NCBI RefSeq assembly: GCF_018687715.1 | Contig: NC_056758.1 | Span: forward strand, 8,743,501 to 8,807,500 | Reading direction: 5' to 3' | Length of the DNA: 64,000 nucleotides | Source of the DNA: Carya illinoinensis | Lineage: Eukaryota > Streptophyta > Magnoliopsida > Fagales > Juglandaceae | Shown here: positions 1 to 12,031 of the stretch, piece after piece | Layout: each line of letters starts with the position of its first letter | Position numbering within the stretch: position 1 is the first letter of the stretch | Made by a program: the position numbers and the translations under genes | Notes under the pieces: generated by a model | Databases searched by the model: none | The model's input: the letters and a program-made list of their open reading frames with translations, nothing else | Told to the model about the DNA's origin: nothing

Positions 1-29
1 CAAAGGTGAGTTTGCCGCCAAATTTCATC

Positions 30-91
30 AAGAATCAAAATTATTAGTAAAAGATTCAAAATTTATTCCTTTACTGATAATTTTGATTCTT
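30..91. repeat. Inverted repeat, 21 bp arms
   Basis: Positions 30-50 pair with 71-91 with one mismatch, around a 20 bp loop. The AT-rich arms look like the core of a decayed MITE. Nothing links it to a gene. Confidence 0.6.
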
Positions 92-244
92 CCTCAACAT
101 TTCTATGACTACGGAAACCTAAAGCAACAACAAAAAGAAGCGGAAACTTGATCTATAAGCTCATAATTCAAGTGGACAGATTCTGCCACTTCACCCTTCC
201 CTTAGTACATGGCTTAGAACACTAGGTTGCTTAGGAAGTGTTGA

Positions 245-313
245 CATTTTTCATGTGTACTTGGGCTACACTTATTTCCTGTTATCTTAATAAAATTTAT
301 TTTAGTATAAAAA
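245..313 (+). repeat. A-tailed dispersed repeat (SINE/LINE 3' end-like)
   Basis: It reads CTTGGGCTACACTTATT, then an AT-rich part with AATAAAATTTATT, ending in an A-run. Similar pieces occur near 1842, 21240, 23113 and 35902, so this is a dispersed A-tailed retroposon 3' end. Family unknown. Confidence 0.5.
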
Positions 314-724
314 AAAGTGCTGACATTTTACAACTCAAGGAGGAGAGGCAAGCAGTGTGATCATGCCCTTGATGTTGAAGTTAAAATGTTATATCTTCTA
401 TCATAATTTCCAGGTATATTATTTGGACATGATTTAGCATGATGCATGTGTTATATATATGTTCATGTTATGAAAGCCATGCAAATGCTTATGATTTTGA
501 AATGTTATGAAAAGAAGAGATGAGCAAGGAAAGAATGGGAAAGAAAAATTAAAGAAAGAAAGTACGATGAATGAAAGCGAAAACTTTTTATATTTAGCAA
601 TTGAGGATGCAATGATAACGAAGCATGGGGGTGGATGTGCAAGCCACAAAGTTGTGGTCCACCACTATGTTTTACATCTGATATGAGAGGCAGTTCCCCT
701 TTTGGCCCCAGGAAGTGGAACCAC

Positions 725-805
725 TGCACAACCTAGTGATAAAAAAACATTTATCACTAATGGCCAACAAAAGAGTGATAAATGTTTTTTTATTAACGTT
801 GTGCA
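725..805. repeat. Long hairpin-forming inverted repeat
   Basis: The left arm begins TGCACAAC and contains GATAAAAAAACATTTATCACT. The right arm is its reverse complement with a small indel near the base. The arms are about 33 bp and the loop about 14 bp. It could be a very small MITE or a hairpin RNA source; no coding potential is seen. Confidence 0.75.
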
Positions 806-1303
806 TGAATGTTAAGGGTGCTTTCAAAGACGTTTGAAAGGAAAACCTATTTAACGACATGTTTCTATATGATGTGCTACTTACTGATATTAAACTTATT
901 TTTGCTTTTAAGTTTTAAAAGGTCCCATGTAATGAGAAGGACAAGTCTATAGGCAGAGTAAGTAGAGGAGACATTGACTAGTGAAGGATTGAATGTGTTT
1001 ACCACCAAGGCTTATAGGTTTTGTATGACATTATGGTCTTTGCTTAAGATTACAAATGTCAGATTCGTTACATTTATCCTGTTGAGGTTTCTTAATAACT
1101 ATAGAATACTACAGAACGTAGTTAAGTGACATTACTGGGATGGGGGTGTCACAAATTTTTTTATTGGCACCGGGTGTCCAGGAACAGCATCCCCGGACAC
1201 ACTGGACATGCCAAAGACGTCTGTTTTGTCCTTGCAAATGGCAAAAATTATGATTAGATAGTTTGAGAAGATTTTCAAACCAATGAATGCAGTCAACATT
1301 TAC

Positions 1304-3180
1304 CTCCAAATGATGCAGCAACTGCAACTGAACCAGCAACAGTTCCTGCCGCACTTGCAGCTGCAGCAAACCCACTAGCTCCGATCACAGGGATGAGAGT
1401 GCCTAATGTTGGGGCTAGAGCACCAAGTCCTGCAGCAATAGCTGGGGCAGCCAATCCTGTTGAATATTCAGAGAGAGAGAGAGAGAGAGAGAGGACTACC
1501 ATAAGAAAAGAATTTAAGTGAGAATTTTTCTGACAACAAATTTAAAGGACTACACACCACCAGTTATTGCCATCAAGGCTCCTCCAGTTACTGCAGCTGC
1601 ACCAATGATACCACCACGCTTCCATTTAGCCCATTTCTTTTCTGAAGATTGTTTTTCTCCTCCTCCCCCTGATTCTTTCTCTTTTGCCAAAGCCATTGCA
1701 GAGGAAGCAACCATAATCTCAATAACTTCCTGTGAAACAAAAATTTCACTAACCAGGTCAAAAATTATAAAAATACTGAAACATACTTAACAAAAAAAAA
1801 AACTAAAACATACATATACAAGTACAGTTAGAAGTGAATATATTTTTTTATAAGTAAGAAATTTATTAAAAACCACGTAATTAGGCATACCGCAAGTACA
1901 CATGAAAAGTAGTGATCATAACAGAGGAAAAAGAAGGAATTGCAACTCAAAAGTGAATTGCACTGAAAGTAAGATAATATCTGGTCTATATCATTTACAC
2001 ATTATCAGAAGTTGCAAAATCATCTCCAAATCCATCATAGGACCTGACAAAAAGAAAATTGTTCTAATCCATATTTACAACAACCAATAGAGTACCTAGA
2101 GGTTGTGTACACAAACCATTTTTATCCACTTGATATCAAGCCAAGTTGCCAGCAAACGCAAAGCTACACGATGTCGAGCATCATAGCCCTTTCTTCGTCG
2201 GCTACATTTATTGTTGTCTTCACGTGCATCTGCCAGACAAGCTGAAAGAAGCACATAGAGAACTGTCACCTTCCTTGGATAACCGATCATTGTTACCTCT
2301 TCAATTGGTTTCGCATCCACTTTACTCATTAATCCATGATGTGCATCTTTAGCATCAAACATAGTACCATCCGTCTCCTGCACCAAGTGCACATCAGCGG
2401 CTTCAAAGTCTGATTGCACTTCACCAGTGGAATATCTCTCACGACATTCATGTTCATATTCACGGTGCTTTTGCCTCTTAGACTTGGAAGATTCGGAATC
2501 TTTTTCCATACTAAGTACAGTAACGTCAACAGCTTTAGACAAAGCAAATTCTTGGTCTGCCCTTTCAGAAGTTTCACCACTTTCTTCTGAGAGTAACCTC
2601 AAGAACTGTGACAAGATGAAATCTTAAGCATAAATCATATGGAGATGACCACTCAAATAATAATATGAATCTCAGTCAAATAATACAAAAGCTCTACAAT
2701 GAAAAAACTGTGAGTGAAAATCCAGAATGAAACAATAAATAATGGTCCAAGATTCACACCTGAAATTAAACATTTTGGTAGGGAGGAGCAAGATGACATA
2801 TTCTAGGCCCCTGATTTTTTTTAATCCACTTTTTAAACATCAAATTTCATACAGCAAATCCTCAAGCAAGTTGTGTATGTTCATGTATATATGAATGCAG
2901 CCAAGCCAATGAGAGGGAAGAGGGATGCAGGAAATCAAACGACATACCGCTCCAATATGATGCTTAGCTGGAGAAGACCCAGCAGTTTCCTCTAGTCCAG
3001 ACCAGGCAATAGGATTAATCTCCAAAAACCTGTTCATAACGTGGTCAAGACTTAATTTCTGTTCATAACTTGATCAAGACTTAATTTCAATGATCACTCT
3101 CAAAAGAAAAGCCTAGTCAAAAACTACTATCTAATCATTGATCACTCGCTGAAGAGGTTAAAGACAAAAGTTAAAGATTA

Positions 3181-3242
<62 letters not shown>

Positions 3243-4189
3243 GAACCAAACCAAAAGCCAACCCAAAACTACAGGTGTACTTTGCCCCTTAAAACAATAA
3301 GCGAGTGCAATAATGGCAAAAATCAGTAGAAAGTTTTGTTTTTTGGTTGCCCCAGTTACATATAAAGTCAATAAAACATCTAAACAACCCAAATGGCGGT
3401 ATTAGGCAAAAGCGAGTACAATTATTCTTTTCTTTCTTTTGATAAGTAGAATTATTCTATTTTTTAAGAGAAGGAATAACTCTTTATTTTTTGAATCAAT
3501 ACTGATGAAAATTCCCGGATGTAACATCTTACATGACCTTCTTGATCCAATTCTTAACAGCCAAACAAAGCAAACGAATAAAACTCTATAAATCACCATG
3601 AGTACAAAATAACAAATTAAAATTTAAAGAAAAGGCCCATTTCAGCTAAATTCGCCCTAACTTTGGCAGCTTGAGAAATGAATGAAGCTGACAAATGTGA
3701 GTACACCAACCATTGTGACTGTTGGATTACAAGCCTCTGTGAAATTGGTTAGTGCACCCGCATTTCTTTTAAAATAACAACTCAAACCGGTATGATAAAG
3801 AAACAAGAACAAAAAAGTACCACTTCCGTTCCAATTCCCCGTAGAATTAGTTTTGCCTCTCATTGGTAAACGACAAAACGGACCGGCAAGCATGAACAGG
3901 GTCAAAGTGAAAGGCCAAAACGTAGGTGAATATATAAGGATCAAAATAAGGAAACTCACGTGAATACGGGTCGGAGTAGGCCGGAGTTTTGGTGGACCCA
4001 AAGCTCGGGGTCCTCGGAGACGGAGTCGCTACTGCTACCACTACTGGTTCGCTCAAAATCTGAATGCTCGTCGGACGTCGAAAAACCCAGAGGGTGAGTC
4101 CGATGGATCTGGGCCTGGTGAAGAGCGAGTCCGAACAAAGCCCCCGCCGCGTACCTCTGCGTCGGCGTCAAAAACGATGTCGTAGCCAT
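1304..4189 (-). CDS. DUF726 / TMCO4-like membrane protein, 5' five exons (partial)
   Basis: Exons on the minus strand: 4189-3960, 3029-2948, 2605-2117, 1729-1558 and 1456-1304, all with GT donors and AG acceptors and matching phases, giving about 375 codons without a stop. The start MATTSFLTPTQRYAAG is family-like. Exon 3 carries the conserved KGYDARHRVALRLLATW block. Exon 4 has a Gly-rich linker and KWAKWKRGG, followed by a glycine/alanine-rich double membrane segment running into exon 5 (GLAAPAIAAGLGALAPTLGT). The family (Pfam DUF726; human TMCO4, yeast Mil1) is usually 600-700 residues with an alpha/beta-hydrolase-like C-terminal domain. That half is missing from the window, so the gene either continues to the left or is truncated. 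The exon 5 donor (GGAG|GTAAAT) argues that more exons exist. Molecular function is unproven; yeast Mil1 binds the AP-1 adaptor. Confidence 0.85.
1471..1493 (-). repeat. (CT)n serving as intronic polypyrimidine tract
   Basis: On the coding (minus) strand this (CT)n run lies just upstream of the ACAG acceptor of exon 5, in a 101 bp intron (1557-1457). It is the only pyrimidine-rich stretch near that acceptor, so it probably acts as the polypyrimidine tract. Confidence 0.6.
1842..1902 (-). repeat. A-tailed dispersed repeat in intron 3 of the DUF726-like gene
   Basis: The plus strand reads a T-run, TATAAGTAAGAAATTTATTA, then TTAGGCATACCGCAAGTACAC. This is the reverse of the A-tailed family seen at 245 and 23113. 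Confidence 0.5.
3182..3235. repeat. (CT)27 microsatellite in intron 1 of the DUF726-like gene
   Basis: A perfect CT dinucleotide run of about 54 bp, reading as GA in the sense of the gene. The arginine/glutamate open frame over it is an artefact. Confidence 0.95.
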
Positions 4190-5469
4190 GACTCACGCAG
4201 AATTCGAAGAAGTAATTACCCGGTTTATATATATATTGATGCAATAATTCTTTTGGAATTTTCGGTCCGTAAATTTTATTTGTTGTTCAGGCGACGAGAT
4301 TCTAAAGCTGAAACCTGAAACGTTCTTTTGCTTGGAAGTTCGGTAAACAGCCAGGTTTAAGCAAATTAGAAGACTTTTTTTTATTATTATTTATGATGTA
4401 GTTTAGAGGGAGAAATCTTATACATAGATCCAACATTTTGACTTATTCTAATAATTCACAAAAAATAAGACTTATTTTCATGATATATATCTATCTATTA
4501 TAATAAGTGTCTATCTCATATAAACAGTAATTTTTTTATTTTTGTTGTGTAGTTATATTTTTATCATTGAGTTGTTTTTCCTTTTAAACCAATCAAAAAC
4601 TCTACTTTTACTTTTATATTTTTGTCCCTTTTATCTTCTAATGCAACAAGTATTAATTGCTAATTAAAAGTTTTTGCCTCTTGATCTTCTAATAGATAGA
4701 ATTCTTTTTTTTTTTGTTTAATCTTAGTTAAATAATTATTATAATTATTTTTAATGCTTCTGAACTTGAAATTAATTGAATAATATCCCAAAGTGTAGAG
4801 ATGAAAAATATCTCGTAGTAATTAAGTAGGGGTTTAAACGACACTGATTCCATCCGACCCCATTGTTTTGAATTTGGTAGTTTGATTATATTACTCATTC
4901 TTTCCCCTCACCACTTCCAACTCCCAATATTAAACTTCCAAAAAAAAAAGTACAGAAATAGGCTGGTTGAGTGTCCAAATTCCTATCATTTTTTTGAACT
5001 TTTAAAAATATTTCTCAAAACTTGATTATTTCTTTTATAGTAATATTTTTGTACGTGGGTTCTAACTATTTAAAAAAAATATGCAAAATTTACACAATTC
5101 AATACTGTAAATATCATTTTTGTTTATTTTATTATATGACAATGGTTAGATCATACTCAATGTGTTTGACCTGAAAGGAAAAAGAAAATTAATATACATA
5201 CGCAATATTTTCTACAACTATTTTAAAATTTAGTGTATGTTAAAAGGTACATTAAAATTTGAAATTTTAACTAAATAAAAAAATCAAAATTAAATTAAAA
5301 AAACTTAATAACTTTCTATGAAATAAAACTATCATGCATATTGATGGATTGTACAATCCATGTGAAATGGATTGTTGAATAATAGTATATTTTTGTGTAG
5401 ATCTTTTCTGATAAGTTTGATGTTATGATTAATTGATTAAGCATATATATATATATATATATATATATA
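4190..5469. other. Promoter side of the DUF726-like gene and AT-rich intergenic DNA
   Basis: The first 150 bases hold the likely 5' UTR and promoter of the minus-strand gene. Farther out, 4487-4690 resembles the 5' part of the Helitron candidate at 5470 (shared TCTATTATAATAA and TATTAATTGCTAATTA blocks), so it is probably a truncated relative. No gene is seen. Confidence 0.55.
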
Positions 5470-5739
5470 TCTATTCTATTATAATAATTGTTTATACCAT
5501 ATGAACAATAATAAATAGTAATTTTCTTGTTTTTATTGTGTAGTTACGTTTTTGCCTCTGAGTTATTTTTACTTTTAAACCAATAAAAAACTTTACTTTT
5601 ACTTTTACATTTTTGCCCCTTAATCTTCTAATACCACAAGTATTAATTGCTAATTAGAAGACATGCATGCAAAGCATGAGAATTAATTTATAAGCACAAA
5701 GATCGTATGATCAAGATGTGCTAGTTGATATTTTTATTT

Positions 5740-5775
<36 letters not shown>

Positions 5776-6139
5776 AAAATTAAAAATAAAAAAAACAAAC
5801 AAACAGACCAGAGAAAGAAGACGAGAGGAAAAAAATAATCCGAACATATGTAGTACCTACATGTATATATATAATGTTATACATTTGATTTTAAACTAAA
5901 ATATAATTTAACTACAAGCGTAGATTAACCATTATGACATCTTGCTAAAATATACCTATTGAAAGATATTATATTTTACTAACTTATTATTATCTAAAGA
6001 TATTTCTTAAAATTTACTTTTTTTTGCATTAAATTATGCATTAATTAAATTTTTTTATAAAATATTATATATATTTTTTTATTAAAAATCATGTCTCACC
6101 CAATTAGATAAACGTACTTTGCACGTTGTTCTGACCTAG
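5470..6139 (+). mobile_element. Candidate non-autonomous Helitron
   Basis: The element starts with TC after an A (TCTATTCTATTATAATAA). It ends with CTAG before a T, preceded by a small hairpin (AACGT, 7-base loop, ACGTT) about 10 bases from the end. A|TC...CTAG|T plus a subterminal 3' hairpin is the Helitron signature. It is AT-rich with no coding capacity. The 5' part is repeated at 4487. I am fairly confident of the 3' end and less so of the 5' end, which abuts an (AT)n tract. Confidence 0.55.
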
Positions 6140-7170
6140 TATATATATAGATACTTAGGAAAATGTTTAACATAGAGAGGTCAAAGACAATTTTACAAAA
6201 TTCTCATAATTTCATTCTCAAACATTACTTAAATATAAAATATATTTTTAATTTTTATCTAATCACTAGTTAATCATTATTCAAATACAAAAATTAATTT
6301 TTATAAATTAAAAAAATATATATTCTAACAATTGTTTTTATTTTATAATTAGGTTAATGGTGTAGTTTAACATTTCTTTTGGGTATAAATTCATCCACGC
6401 AAAGAACATAACATGAGATTTACATTCTTCAACACAAACATTTAGGGAACTGCTAGGCCAAGGCGAGGTGGTCCCAAGAGTTACCACCAATAAGTACAAA
6501 ATATATATATTTTTTATTTTATGTGATTTTTTAAATCGCTTTTTAAATCATTTTAAATATTTAAAAAAATTACAAACTAATAATTAAAAAAACTTCATTA
6601 ACTATTAAATAAAAAAAATTAAATTAGTAGAAACTTTAGGAAGAATTCATCGGTTGCTTAAGTATTTTCCGATATAGTAAATTGGGTCTATATAAAAAAT
6701 AATAATCATTAAAATCGTAATGTCTTTTCTCTCTTAAACATGGAAGTTTATTAATATTCAATTCTTATTTTATCAACGGCATAATAGCAATTTGAGTAAG
6801 GTCAAGGGGGCTTGGATCTCTCTTGAAGCCTTATAATGACATTTTAAGTCATAGTCAAAATAAATTAAGAGTTGTTTGACAACTCATTTTAGATTAATTA
6901 GTCTAATCGAAATTTCACTTTTATCTTTATAAGCTGTTTGAAAATTTTGAGACTTGTCTTGTGTTAAGATTTGTACGAGTGATGATATCCATTGAAAAAA
7001 ATGTTTGTAAGGAAAAGTGATTGAGATTTTTTTTTTCTTTCTTTTTTTATGCTTGTGAAAATGATGGGATTCACTTATAAAAATGTTGCCAAAGTGTTTT
7101 TTTTTGGGGGGGGGGGGGGGGGGGAAACACAGTATTGATCTTATTGTGGCATAGGTAATGTTGGCAATAA
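6140..7170. other. AT-rich intergenic DNA
   Basis: No exon or clear element is recognised. Long A- and T-rich stretches dominate. A run of 9 T followed by 19 G lies at 7097-7124. Confidence 0.6.
7106..7124 (+). repeat. Poly-G run (19 G) after a T-run
   Basis: Nineteen consecutive G follow nine T. It could form a G-quadruplex, and its length may be an assembly approximation. A similar T/G run lies in the PHAF1-like intron at 25342. Confidence 0.9.
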
Positions 7171-7565
7171 GGGCATGTTCAGTAATGAGATGAGATGATA
7201 TAATTTTGTAAATAATAGTAAAATAGTTTATAAATAATAGTGAAATGATTTGAATTAATATGTTTTATTCGGTTTTGAGAAATTATAAAGAAAATTTTGA
7301 ATAAAAATATTATAAAGTTAAAATATTAATATAATATAATTTTTAATATAATTTTTGTTTTGAAATTTGAAAAAGTAATATTATTTTTTGTGTTTTATTT
7401 TAAAATTTGAGAAAATTGTAATTACTAGGTAATGATTATACGAAAGTTTTGAAAATTTGAAATTGAGAAGTGTTTATTTTTTAGTAATATTTGCGATGAA
7501 AATGATAAGAAATTTTAAGATAAAATTAGATAATATTTGATCATCTCAATTTCCAAACATTCCTA
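7171..7565. mobile_element. MITE-like element with imperfect terminal inverted repeats
   Basis: The left end GGGCATGTTCAGTAATGAGA pairs imperfectly with the reverse complement of the right end (GGAATGTTTGGAAATTGAGA), enclosing about 350 bp of AT-rich DNA rich in ATTTGAAAA-type motifs. The style matches a MITE group I recall from Fagales. No coding potential; superfamily not determined. Confidence 0.55.
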
Positions 7566-7613
7566 AGTGTTATTAAATGTTGGTGGTAATAGTGCCATCA
7601 CAGCCATGAGATC

Positions 7614-7793
7614 TAGGGATGAAAACCAACCTCATCAGCGCGGTTTTTGGGTAAAACCAACGATGTGAAATATGGCGGAGCAACCAATCGTAATCGGTTG
7701 ATGGGGAGAAGGAAAACCGTCCGTATCTACTCTGGCAGTTCACGGTCGATTCTTGGTTCCCCTAACGGCGTTGGTTCTATGAGAGTCTGAGAG

Positions 7794-7833
<40 letters not shown>

Positions 7834-7947
7834 CGTGAATCGAGAAAGAAGAAGAAGGAAGAAGAAGATCTAAACGACGTCGTTTGGTTCTAAATCCAAC
7901 GACGTCGTTCTACTTTCTCGGCGTTGGTTTCTCTGAGAGTCTGAGAG

Positions 7948-7997
<50 letters not shown>

Positions 7998-8427
7998 CAT
8001 GAATCGGGGAAGAAGAAGAAAAAGGAAGAAGAATAAGATCTAAACGACGTTGTTTGGTTCTAAATCCAATGGCGTCGTTCTACTTTTTTTTTCGTTTCTC
8101 ATAGATAAAACGATACCGTTTGGTTTAATACAAACAACATCGTTTAGATGTGTTTTAAACACAATTGAAGGCATCAAACGACGCCATTCTACTTAAATTT
8201 AAGTGGAATGGCGTCATTTTATATAGGTATAAATTAAAAAAAAAATACGTATATGTGGTCGGTCGCAGTTTGATCCAGCCTTAAACCGCGATCAAACCTA
8301 TGTTTGTCGGTTTTGTTAAATTTCTGCCACCCGCCAACCAATTCTCTAGAGGTTTTGGCCAGTTCCGAACTCCTGCGGTCGGTCTGTGTCGGTCACAACC
8401 GGTTTGCCGGTTTCTTGCACACCTCTA
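7614..8427 (+). mobile_element. Non-autonomous hAT-like element, copy A
   Basis: The ends are TAGGGATGAAAACC and GGTTTCTTGCACACCTCTA (imperfect inverted repeats). They are flanked by a perfect 8 bp target duplication ATGAGATC at 7606-7613 and 8428-8435. Inside are two tandem units of about 150 bp, each with a (GA)n run, a GAAGAAG stretch, and the palindrome AAACGACGTCGTTT or close variants. The 8 bp duplication and TAGGG ends fit the hAT superfamily. There is no transposase. Confidence 0.85.
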
Positions 8428-8927
8428 ATGAGATCTACAAGACGTGGTGGTGGTGAGTTTGGTTTCTATAGAGATGACGTGAATATTCTATGTTATTATT
8501 TCTATTATTGTTTATACTAATACGAGAAAAATATCAATAAAGACTTGATATAATTTCAGCATTTTATTCTCTTCAATCATATATTGACACATTATCATTT
8601 TATAAATTAGCAAATACACTCTTAAGACAGGTAAATTATCTTAAAATACTCATTGAATATGATAATAGTGCAAAATATAAAACCAATTCGTTTTTAGGTT
8701 TTAATTATAATATCTCAATGAATTTATAATTTTCACGATTTACCCTTTAAATTTGATGAAACTTATAATTAGGTGGGGGCAGTTTAGGTCACTAGCTATT
8801 TTCAAATCTTTTCAGATGATTTCACTACTATTCATAAATTGTTTATTATTTTTTACAGACAATTCACTATGATTTTATTATTATTTATAAATTATTTCAC
8901 TACTATTCACAAATAATCTAAAATATA

Positions 8928-10299
8928 TTGTTCAACGTAGTGTTTAAGCTTATGACCAAAACATTAGCAAATAGACTCAAGAAGGTACTACTTGATATGA
9001 TTTCCCATAATCAGAGTGCCTTTATATCAAGAAAGCTCATAACATACAACATTATAATTGCTTATGAAGTTTTGCACACCATAAGTCTAGGAATAAGGGT
9101 GAAAAAAACGAAGTGTAGCACTCATGTTAGATATGTCATAGGCTTACAATATGGTAGAATGACCTTATCTGAGGATAGTAATGGAGAAAATTAGTTTTGG
9201 GAATCGATGGATAGAGCAGATCATGAGATGTGTTTCTATAGTGAAGTATTCAGTTTTAGTGAATGGGCAGGATAGCAAAGTGATCACTCTTATAAGAGAA
9301 CTAGACAAAGGGATCCTCTCTCCCCTTATTTGTTTCTTTTGTGTGTAGAAGGCTTGACTTCAATATTGCATGAGGTTGAAGGTAAGGGGACTATAAAGGG
9401 TGTAAATGTGAGTAAAGGGGTACTAGTATAAATCGTTTGATGTTTGCAGACGATTACATAATATTTTGTAGGGCTGAAATGCAACAATGGAGGGCTATGG
9501 AAGCATCAGGTTAGAAATTGAATATGCAGAAACCATCATTATATTTTAGTACTAATACAAGAGGTAAAGTTAAAGCAGAGTTAGCACATGCTATTGGGCA
9601 AGGGTTTGTAGGGATGCATAGAAGTATTTAGGTATACCAACTATGCTGGGTGGGTCAAAATATAAAGCTTTTAGATGGATTAGCGAAAAGATATGATAGA
9701 GAATAAGTAGTTGGAAAAATTGGTTCATTTCCCAAGCTGGCAATGAGGTTTTAATAAAAAGTATGTCTTACAAGCTATCCTTACTTATGCTATGAGTGTT
9801 TTTAAATTGCCAAAATAGTTGTACAAAAAGTTTTCTCAAATGATGGCTAAATTTTGGTAGGGACATATGAATCAGCATAGGAAGATTCAATGGAAGCAGT
9901 GGAGTAAGGTTGGATTGGCAAAGAGTCAGTGAGGGATGGGGTTTCGAGATATGAAGTGCTTTAATTAGGCTATGTTATCTAAGTAGTACTAGAGGTTGCT
10001 TATAAACCTTAATTCTCTTATAGTTAAGATTATGAAAGAGAAATATTATAAGCATGGAGATATACTACAGGCAAAAGTGGGCAGTGCTCAATCATAGATT
10101 TGGAGGAGTATCTGGGCATTTAATCAAAGCAGGGATGAGATGAAGGGTGGAGAATGGAGAGAAGATTAGGATATGGGGTGACAAATGGTTACCAAGTCCT
10201 TCTAATCACATGATCTAGTCACCATTCAAAATTCTGTAGAAGAGAGCTTGTGTAAAGGAGTTTATTGAAGCCAGGGGATGTTGGAAAGTAGACCTTATA
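8928..10299 (+). pseudogene. 5'-truncated LINE reverse transcriptase relic, copy A
   Basis: The first frame reads a reverse-transcriptase block (NVVFKLMTKTLANRLKKVL, then QSAFISRKLITYNIIIAYE) typical of plant L1-type LINEs. Downstream fragments of the same domain (ADDYIIF, LNMQKPSL, QWRAMEASG) follow in several frames with many stops. The 5' part (endonuclease) is absent. The 3' end is cut at 10299 by LTR-like DNA. Copy B at 13297 is nearly the same but longer. Confidence 0.85.
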
Positions 10300-11782
10300 T
10301 GTGATGCCCCCAAATTCCGTTTGGGATCGGACGGATATTTGAAGCGTCGAGACATGCAACACAAGGTTACTTGCCCCCGTTCATGACATATAAGATGCAA
10401 TATTCCTAACATGCATCTAACAATATGCAATATTCGCAGCGGATAAATTTTTTCTTTAGCAATACTATGCACCAAATTGAAAATATCTCAAATGCTTAAA
10501 ACATACTTCATATATAAAAATCCATTGAACAACTAAGATCACAACACTAGTCCAAAATGGTTATGATCTAAAAAGTACTAGAGATGCAACTCAATCGTAC
10601 AAGTAGTAATTTACGTTAATACTATATTAACATTTATGTCGCACCGTCGCTTAGTCAACTGTGTCTAGTTGATCAGCTCCTGATTCTCCTTCAGGTCCTG
10701 TAACAAGATCTACCATTCGGGGAGAATGGTAGTTGGGACTACCAAAGTGAGATTTGATTACAAATTTCAGTAAGTTAACAAAAAACTTCCACACAAGCTA
10801 ATGATGCATGGATGACAGTAAAAATATAAATGCATAATCAAATTCATAAGTAATTAAAGTATAACTTGGCGTACAACATAATTGAAATAACTTAAATTGA
10901 AACATGAACTGAACTTGACTTGACATGAATTTGATCTGAAACTTGACTTAGCATGAACTTGTTTTGAAACTTGAATTAACATGAAAAATACATACTCTAT
11001 AGTTGTTGTGGCCTCATGTATTCTACATGTAAATACATACTCCACAGTTGTTGTGGCCCCATGTATTCTACGAAAACTTATTCTTTAACTGCTTAAATAC
11101 ATACTCCACAGTTGTTGTGGCCCCATGTATTCTACGTGTCACAATTGCTGTGTCTCACGTAGTGTATGCGCCACAATTGTTGTGACCCCATACATAAGTA
11201 ATCAATATGAAACGTGACTGGAATACGAAATGACTGAAGCCCTGACGTAACATAACGTGACTTGAACATAACTTAAAATACATAACCAACTTGAGATAGA
11301 AACATTTCGTAACATGTCATAACATATAATATACAACATATTTAACATGACATACTTGCAACAGTGAATATTACATGACTTGACATACATGTAATAGATG
11401 GCATACTTAGCATGACGTACTTGTAAGGTACAGTAATACATGACAGAATATATTATGTAACAGATAAAAATTGATGACAGAATAAATTCTGTATAATAGA
11501 CAATTACGTGATAACTTGGCATGGCATGACATATATGATAACACACATACATACACTGTAGTTCCTTTACTTAGCACACATACACAGTAGACTGCTAGTA
11601 AGTTAAAAGCTAACTTACCTCGATCTTCGCGTTTCTTATAAAACCTTAAGCGCGATCACGAGGAACTGTAATTAGTGATTCTAAAAGTTAGAACTAAATC
11701 ACTAATAATTTGAAATATGGGAAAATACTAACTTAAAGAGTAAAATTTTCATTTTTTATTTTCTACATGTGGGAAAATGACC
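10300..11782 (+). mobile_element. LTR-like fragment between the two duplicated segments
   Basis: It begins TGTGATGCCCCCAAATTCCG, a typical gypsy LTR start, exactly where LINE copy A stops. A matching LTR end and target duplication are not found before copy B begins, so the element is incomplete. It contains a tandem repeat at 10987-11190 and tyrosine/cysteine-rich open frames with no known domain. Confidence 0.55.
10987..11190 (+). repeat. Tandem repeat with AGTTGTTGTGGCCCCATGTA units
   Basis: Three well-matched units contain CATACTCCACAGTTGTTGTG and CCCATGTATTCTAC, followed by two shorter degenerate units (CACAATTGTTGTGACCCCAT). Spacers of about 5 and 24 bp separate them. It lies inside the LTR-like fragment. 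Confidence 0.8.
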
Positions 11783-11963
11783 ATGAGATCTAGGAGTGAA
11801 AACCGACCTCATCGGCACGATTTTTGAGTAAAACTAACAGTGTGAGATATGCCGGAGCAACCAATTGTAACCGGTTGATAGGGAGAAGGAAAACTGTCCG
11901 TATCTATTCTGGCGGTTCACGGTCGGTTCTCGGTTCCCCTAACAACATTGGTTCTTTGAGAGT

Positions 11964-12031
<68 letters not shown>

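Larger units (their letters stand above)
1..1303. other. Region left of the DUF726-like exons; no exon recognised
   Basis: No further exon of the neighbouring minus-strand gene is recognised here, although the family needs a C-terminal half. The stretch holds two inverted repeats, one A-tailed dispersed repeat, and LTR-like DNA near 1128-1260 whose minus strand starts TGTGACACCCCC. It is either a long transposon-filled intron or sequence beyond a truncated gene. Confidence 0.5.
7606..10299 (+). repeat. Duplicated transposon segment, copy A
   Basis: This segment holds an ATGAGATC-flanked hAT-like element and a truncated LINE. It is repeated at 11783-14670 with high similarity throughout. The left border falls within two bases of the hAT target duplication. 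The right border is where LTR-like TGTGATGCCCC sequence starts inside the LINE. Confidence 0.85.

Noticed and set aside
11202..11552. 116-codon Tyr/Cys/Ile-rich open frame on the minus strand
   Set aside because: It lies in repetitive LTR-like DNA, shows no domain, and its composition follows CATA/TGACAT-type repeats.
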